DNA of 64,000 nucleotides from Paracyclopina nana (taxonomy: Eukaryota > Arthropoda > Copepoda > Cyclopoida > Cyclopettidae), in assembly GCA_019096065.1 (NCBI GenBank), contig JAGUCH010000001.1, positions 14,012,001 to 14,076,000 of the forward strand. The letters run 5' to 3'. Below the pieces are notes generated by a model. The model was given only the letters and a program-made list of their open reading frames with translations. It was not told where the DNA came from and did not search any database. How positions within the stretch are numbered: the stretch's first letter is position 1; each line of letters opens with the position of its first letter. The position numbers were made by a program, and so were the translations under genes. Of the stretch, positions 57,683 to 64,000 are shown one piece after another.

Positions 57683-60600
57683 TAGAGCCAGGCTACTGAA
57701 AAACCTTATTAAAACCTGGTTATTAATTATTATTGTTATATCACAAACTTTCAAGTTTTCAGTTTAAACTGTTGAGTATTTTTAAGAGGAAACGATAGAA
57801 AGGGTAATTCCCAAAGACTCTCAACTTACCACTCTCCTTACTTTAGGTCATCTAGGAAGGGTGGTCACAAGGTCACTCCTCGTTTTTTGTTTAATCTAGA
57901 GAATGGGTTTTACGGTGATCAAAATGGGATGGTAAAGGGAATTTTTTGGCTTCACTGGCTTCGAGATAAACACGATCCATTAAATGGCCATTTCATTCTC
58001 TTGCTTTTCATGCAGAGCTCTTTTTTTTTGGCTTTCCATATTTCCAAGTTTCTGTGTTCGACAACTGCCAGCCAATAGAGGAAAAAAGTCCCAGAAGTTG
58101 TTCTTGAGTTGCAGAAAATCAGATTTCTGCAAGCAATTAATGGACGTTGCCAACATTTCCAGAAATGACCATTTTTTCATCATTCTTCATATAAAACACT
58201 GCCTCAAAACACCAGAAATAATATTTCAAAATGAAGAGGTGTCAGCCATACTAATAAGAGAAAATCCCCCAAAGGAGGATGGGAAAGGGCAAAATGAAAG
58301 CAGAGCTTTGGATGCCTAGCTCTTTTGTAGTTTATTGTGAGATAAGAAACCTAAAAAAGCTAGGGGAAGTCTTGGCGGCGGCAGCAGCGTACACAAAAAA
58401 ATTGGCCTGGTTTGTAATGTTTTCTTCTATTTGAAATGTTGTGCGCGGGGGGCTCTCTTCAAGACACAAATCCTATTGGCTATAAAAAGATTGTTTGCTA
58501 TGTAACTCCCCCAAACGAGACTTTGAATTAATGCCAAAATAACCTCTTCTCTTTTGGGTTAACGCCTTCATAAAATCAGAGCTACCAGATATTGTCGACT
58601 TTTATATGAACCGTTGTAAATCTTGGGAATTTTGCCACAAGAGGTTTTTTTCACAAGCTCCCCGAAACTCGAGAAGATGAGGCTGCCCCAAAAGAGTCAT
58701 ATGTTAACAGGAGACGGCGGCCTCACGACGTCATAGACCATCAAGTTTTTGCCAAACCTCGAGATAGCGTTACAAACACCAAAGGGAATTGCTTGAGGCC
58801 CAAACCCAGAAATTCTCCTAGCTACAAATCGGTAGCATTGCCCCATGGCCAATTTTGAGGCTGCTGCATTGTGGCCTCATAATTTTCTCCCAACTCCAGT
58901 TGAGCTCATCTACAGCAAAAGTCGTTTAATTTTGCACTGGGGAGCCAACAAAAGTGGTGCCATCTGATGGGGTTTTTACTTTTAAAATTACCTTGTCCCA
59001 AATGCATTTTTGCAGCATCTGCGCAACTATTGCAACTCCTTCTTTTAGTGTGCTTCTCCCGTCCCCCCAAAAATCTTATTGGCGTGCATTTTTTCTGGCA
59101 CATGAGCGCATCATTTATCAGCTATTGGGCACAAGACCTTCAGCTTACGACATTTTGCCGGAAATTTGCAAGCTCAAGTGGCCAGGTTCACCTAGTTTGG
59201 CCCAGATGAGTAAGGCCTTTGAAATACTGTGGTAGATTACAGCAAGGAGGTCACGATGTAAATTCGCTATTTTAAAGATAGGGAAACTCCCTTGGGAACT
59301 TCTGCTCGAATTGTGGCTCTTCTCAAGTTCTGTGGACACTTGATATTATTGACCATTGATTTTAGGGCAGAAAGATAAACAGGCCTATTTCTCCTTTGAG
59401 GTCAAATAAAACCTCGATTTTGGCATTGAAGCGTGAATGAAAAGCTCCTTTGTTGTGGCTGTCAAAGTGAAAGCCTCCCTTCTTACCTCCATGTCCAACC
59501 AAGTTTTATTTCACATCACTATAGCTGTCCGATTGTGCAATTCCCTGGAACTATTAATTGTTCAGGGCCAAGTGAACACAACTTTTTTACTTTATTTGGT
59601 GGGCGAGGGGTGGGCCTCCAGATTGGCTTATTTTAGGGTCAAAACAGACAAATGTTGACGTTTGATCGACATTTACCTAAATAGGCACGAATCGCGTGAT
59701 GTGTCGTGATTTTCAGCAAGATCGCAATAAATGCCCGGTTCACCTGCTTTCAGCATGATATCGCACGAATTGGGCCTCGATTTATCAATCTCGGCATGGC
59801 CACAGCAGCGTAAATGAAATTCAGCAGATGAATCGAGATTATACGATAAGGATTGTCATTAGCGCGCGCGCTTTGTGTGTACCCGCGCGCACATATGTGC
59901 GACAACTCGAGGAACACTGATGTGGCAACCCAGATTATTATTCACAAAAAGTGGACTCCTTTGCGGCGGGAAGGTTGATTTTTATCTACTTTGTTTGCAT
60001 AGGAATTACTGTAAAAATGTGTTTTCCTCATAAGGTTGGAAACCACGTGGGCAACAGAAAAAAATGCTTGCTCCGAAATATTTTCTGGACTTTTTTTGTA
60101 GAAGAGAAGCATTATGATCCAGTTTTTGCACAAGTTTCTCATGATCAGCGCAGAAAAGATCATTTTCTTATCCTGAAGCACTATAAACTTTTTTCACTAT
60201 CAATTGAGATACCGGCCATTTTATGAGGATTCCTAAGGTTCTCCTTATTCCTGGTGCGACTTTTTTGCTTGCGAAAGCCTGAGGATTTTACGATACAAGT
60301 CTTAATTTTCTTCAATTTTTGCCCGTTCAAAGTTTCACCCAGAGCAGATGACCACAGTAATCTACTTGACTTTGTTTAGAGGTTTCTGTGGAAGAACAAT
60401 CTCCAGAAAATGCAATTTGAGCCAAGAATTTCCCAGATTTCCCACACATCACTGGGTTTTATGCTCTCAAGCAAACTCGAGATTTTTTCTGGCTTTTACA
60501 TTTCCTTAGGAGAAACCTTATTACACAGTCGCAGCTGCAGCAGTGAGTTGGTAGAACATAATAAGTTGTCCCATGTAAACCAGAAAAGAAGAGAAAAAGT

Positions 60601-63600
60601 GTAATACTGTGCGGCCAATATCGAGTGTTAACGGCTTTTTCTTGTATAGTAAACGAGCCATTTGTGAATGAAGGCCAACACAGTGGGTGAAAAAGGACAA
60701 CCAAAAATAAACCTTTATCTCTATCTTTTCATCGAAAGGATTCTTCTTTTATGGTTCAAAATGATATTTTTGACCACGAAATATCATCAACAACATTGGG
60801 CATGAAACTTTGTTGGCTGGAACTTTTGCAATCCACAGTGGGACTGGTGTACTCAATAAATAGCAATAAAGGTTAACAAGCATTTTAATAAAATGACAAT
60901 TCCATTAAAGATTTTAAGTTTGATGGTGATCTCATCACCACTTTTGTTCCCATCATGCTCAACATAATTTTTGGCAAAATGCAATCTGAGTTGTGCATTT
61001 TGGAGGATGCATGGTTAGATATAATTGATACTCATCCGTTGCATCGAGTTGCACTGCAAAAATAGCGTAAAAAAGGCGAACAGAGAACTAAAATTATTAT
61101 TAGGTATTTTTTGAGAGCCAAGTCTTCTGAAAGAGAAAAGTGGGGCTTTTTTACTCGGTAATTTTCTGCCAGTCAGAGATGTGATCAAAGGCACAAAAAA
61201 TGAGCAAAGTAGACAGCAATGAAAGCAGAAATGTTTTAGTGGCACATCATAAAACGAGTGCATTTTTATGCCACTAAGCTGAAAAGAAGATTTTATGGGA
61301 AACGATCGAAACGTATTCATGGGCTAGGATTCATTTCGAATGATTAATGAGCCTTTTTGGGCAATAAAGCGCGCGTTAGAAACTTGTAGTCGCGAGTCTT
61401 TACCATAAAGGTAATAAATTGGGGAAGGCACTCACGGGAAATAGGAGCGCCGAGTTTTCGACTATAGTTGCTTTTTTGATGAGCTTCTCAGTTTTGGCTG
61501 CGCTCAGTATCATTGAAATGGTGGTAGGATTTGATCAAAAAACGCGAGAATTCGTTGGAACAAGAAATAGTCCCATGGGAGTATCGCATCGTAAAAGTAG
61601 AGCTAAAGCTTGACAAAGAATGGTAATTTGTTGTCTTGACAGCTACACGTTCAATTCTTATCTCAAGCTTAGGATGTGTTCTGCTAGGTAAATACTACAC
61701 TGGTCACTGAATTACCTCTGGCCTTGCTCAAATTGGCCTTGTTATCGGGTACCAAAAGTTGGCCACTCAAGCACTGATTAAAGTTGAATTAATATTTTCG
61801 AAAGGCAACTCTTCAATCACTCTAATGGAGCCACTTTTGATAATTGGCCAATTTCAGGCTCCAAAAATAGTCAGCTACATTTGAGAGAGCAGATTTTAAT
61901 GAAATGCATTTTCACAGGGGCAACAGTGGAAACTTTTTTTGAGAAATGGCTTGCACATATGGTTATTTAATGGTCTCAGTTGTTTGAAGCAGATACAAGA
62001 GCGCCATTTATAATTGTGCTCGTCCCCACTTTAGAATAAAAGGCTATTAAAGTTGCCCTGTCAAGGATATTCACTTTTAGGGTGGAGTTCACACTTTTCC
62101 AGGAGAATTAAGGCTGGCATAGTTATTCAATGCTGAATCATGTTTGGCTATGCAGGAGCAGCTATTTTTGCTGAGCCAATGTGTTTAGAAAAGCCTAGTC
62201 ATTAGAGTAATGAGGTGGTTGCTCCCAGAAAAAAAGTGTCCACAAAAGGAAGAGACTTTTTTCCTGTCACGTCAAGGAGAAAATGGCTATTTACCTAATA
62301 GTAGAAAGCAGTAAAAAGTTTTCTAAAAAAGCCCTCCCGGCTACTTTTACGCTATAAGTAGCCGGCTTTTCAAAAGCCAGTTAGTTAGCAGGAATAATCC
62401 AATTTGGCCTTAAATGTGCCAAATCGGTGCCAGGGACGACGAGGAAATCTGATCGAAGAAGCACAGCGATGAAAAAACTGGAATAGGCAATTTCATGCCA
62501 CTTTTTGCGAATTGTTCGATCTCTCATTTTTTACACGAGGAAAGTGAAATGTCATAAAAACCCATTTGTCTCGCCATATCTTCCTACGACAATATCGCGA
62601 GGAGAAACAACACAGATATAAAAATCGAGCGGAGCGGCTCGCGAGCGAAGCAGGATTAACATGTCGAGCCTAATGGTTCGCGGCTATATAACTAATTAGT
62701 CTTTGAAGTTTTCACAAGTTGAGTATAATGAATAAAGTCGCGTATGATTTATTAACATAGAAACTACAATATGTGGAAAATTCCCGAAGAAGCAAAGAAA
62801 TGGCGGCGCGTAACTGCGCAGATTTGCAGTCACGCAACCTCCTCGCGTGTAAAACTACTTGAGATCATATTTTCCATTTTGTAAACAGAAGCAAGGACAA
62901 ATAATTTCGTATCGATTACAACCGCTATTTCAACTGAAAGGGCTCTCTAATTTTAAAACAACTGAAGGCTAATTAGATACAAAAGGTAGTTCTAACATTG
63001 CCCTTTTTGTGTATATTGTTATGCTTGAAATAGGATCTTTCTGGAGATATGATTTAGTATATAGTGAGACGTTGAATAAAAAGTGTAAGCTTTTTTTCTG
63101 GGAGGGGGCCATATCGTCAGTATCTCTAATGCTGCCATGAATTGGCACAATTTAGCAGAAGGAGTATTAGAAGTGTTGGCAAAAGTGGCTTCAAACTGGC
63201 ACTTGAATTCCATCCTGATGACAATCCATGTGGAGAATCCAGGGCTGAAATAAAAAGCATAAAAAACTGAGCCCTTAAGCTGATCAAATAGTCTATAAAA
63301 AAGGGGAATTTTCAAGCTAGCATGACATTTTATTTCTAACGTCCAAAATGAAGAAAATTGCCCTTTTTTGCAATGACGGCGGCCTGAATTCGGCCTCACT
63401 TCGAACATTTTGTGCCAGGAAAAGAGTGTGAAATGTAAGCAAGCGCAGCCAGTCATAAAAGTAATGAGGAAATATGCCAGACATCTAACCCCTCCAAAGT
63501 ACTACAGCTCTAGGGGCAGACATGTCGTATATTTATGGACCATAAAAATTATGAGCACAGAGAGAGAGAGAGTGACTTTAACAAGACGAAATTACAAATC

Positions 63601-63621
63601 AATATCAGCTGATTTTTTTAC
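57683..63621. other. Non-coding, likely intron or 3' flank of the Beat-like gene
   Basis: No supported exon. A CpG-richer patch lies at 59,690-59,920 (CACGAATCGCGTG, GCGCGCGC), a short hairpin around AGCCGGCTAC near 62,335-62,365, and an (AG)7 run at 63559-63572. The 145-codon minus frame at 63019-63456 lacks splice sites and domain signal. Confidence 0.5.
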
Positions 63622-63880
63622 CTGCTGGACGATTTCCATCTTGGACAAAGCTGTCAAAGTTCGACATGGATGCTCGTTTGCTCTTCATGCCCTCAGCGGA
63701 CTTTTCGTGAACTCGCCAATAAATATCGCCAATTGAGGCGGTGCATTTCAGCTTCATGTCCCCATCTTCGGGCTCAAAATGCTGCGTCGAGGCTCGAAAC
63801 TTGAGCCCCAAAGTGGAGGTGTGCAGCGTGCCATAAGTGTTGTTTTCGATGGGGTAGCGAACCAAATATTCTGGATTTGC
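63622..63880 (-). CDS. Beaten path (Beat)-like immunoglobulin protein, internal exon
   Basis: The minus-strand acceptor CTTGCTACAG precedes 63880 and the donor CAG-GTAAAA follows 63622; phase 0 in, phase 1 out, 86 codons plus one base. The peptide ANPEYLVRYPIENNTYGTLH ... STLGLKF ... HF ... DMKLKCTASIGDIYWR matches the second immunoglobulin domain of Beat proteins: the S-x-LGLxF strand, the HF word, and a Cys in the MKLKC strand that would close the disulfide. Beat proteins are secreted or membrane-anchored partners of Sidestep proteins in motor axon guidance in flies. The rest of the gene lies off the right edge and perhaps leftwards; only this exon is certain. Confidence 0.8.
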
Positions 63881-63923
63881 CTGTAGCAAGGAACAAAATG
63901 CCAATAAATCAGCCGTCACTCAC

Positions 63924-63974
63924 CAATCTGTCGAACTTTTTCACACAATCCTCAAAAACGCGAGCTTGAATTGA
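63924..63974 (-). CDS. Possible short preceding exon of the Beat-like gene
   Basis: A 51-bp stretch between acceptor AATTGCAG (minus, before 63974) and donor TTG-GTGAGT (after 63924) is open in phase 0 and would read SIQARVFEDCVKKFDRL into the next exon, whose entry phase is also 0. The sequence does not resemble known Beat proteins and such a short exon is unusual, so it may be chance or an alternative exon. Confidence 0.3.
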
Positions 63975-64000
63975 CTGCAATTGCTATGACGAATAAATTA

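Noticed and set aside
63019-63456. 145-codon minus frame near the Beat-like exon
   Set aside because: Mixed composition, no Ig or other motif, no acceptor/donor that joins it to 63622-63880.

Overview
The window looks like nuclear DNA from an animal, most likely an arthropod. It is AT-rich, genes are split by introns (one intron spans about 22 kb), and it holds a beaten-path-type immunoglobulin exon, a family best known from arthropods. There are no bacterial operons, ribosome-binding sites or CRISPR arrays. Nearly all longer open frames are chance frames in introns or inside inverted repeats. I could support four coding loci by matching splice sites, phases and protein motifs: a zinc-finger regulator, two related unknown genes, and the edge of a Beat-like gene.

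From 1 to 28,001 (+ strand) lies the 3' part of a BCL11-like zinc-finger gene. Its four visible exons are 4424-4911, 26928-27122, 27603-27793 and 27858-28001, all joined in compatible phase and ending at a stop. The 22-kb intron between the first two has been colonised by fold-back elements: a minisatellite of hairpins (7440-7960), several miniature inverted-repeat elements, and a three-level nest at 15,613-16,766.

From 28 to 48 kb come two minus-strand genes, here called gene A (35772-37367, two exons) and gene B (45904-47391, four exons). I do not recognise their family. Their predicted proteins (about 316 and 417 aa) are collinear distant paralogs. They share the position and phase of the first intron, a TATA box, a GGGTCAAC promoter motif and the same start context. 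Downstream of gene B is a roughly 90% identical, stop-containing copy of gene A's 3' coding end, which suggests recent copying or conversion between old paralogs. At least five fold-back elements sit between A and B, including a well-supported non-autonomous hAT element with an 8-bp target duplication.

From 48 to 64 kb the sequence is mostly non-coding, with three more inverted-repeat elements (56,650-57,682). At the right edge (63622-63880, minus) is one exon of a Beat-like cell-surface immunoglobulin protein that runs off the window.

Most striking beyond the genes: families of fold-back elements that keep short terminal sequences while their internal iterated words change; the 9-mer CCCACTGTG, seen 12 times on both strands; and the unknown A/B gene family. 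All identities and counts are by eye from the sequence.
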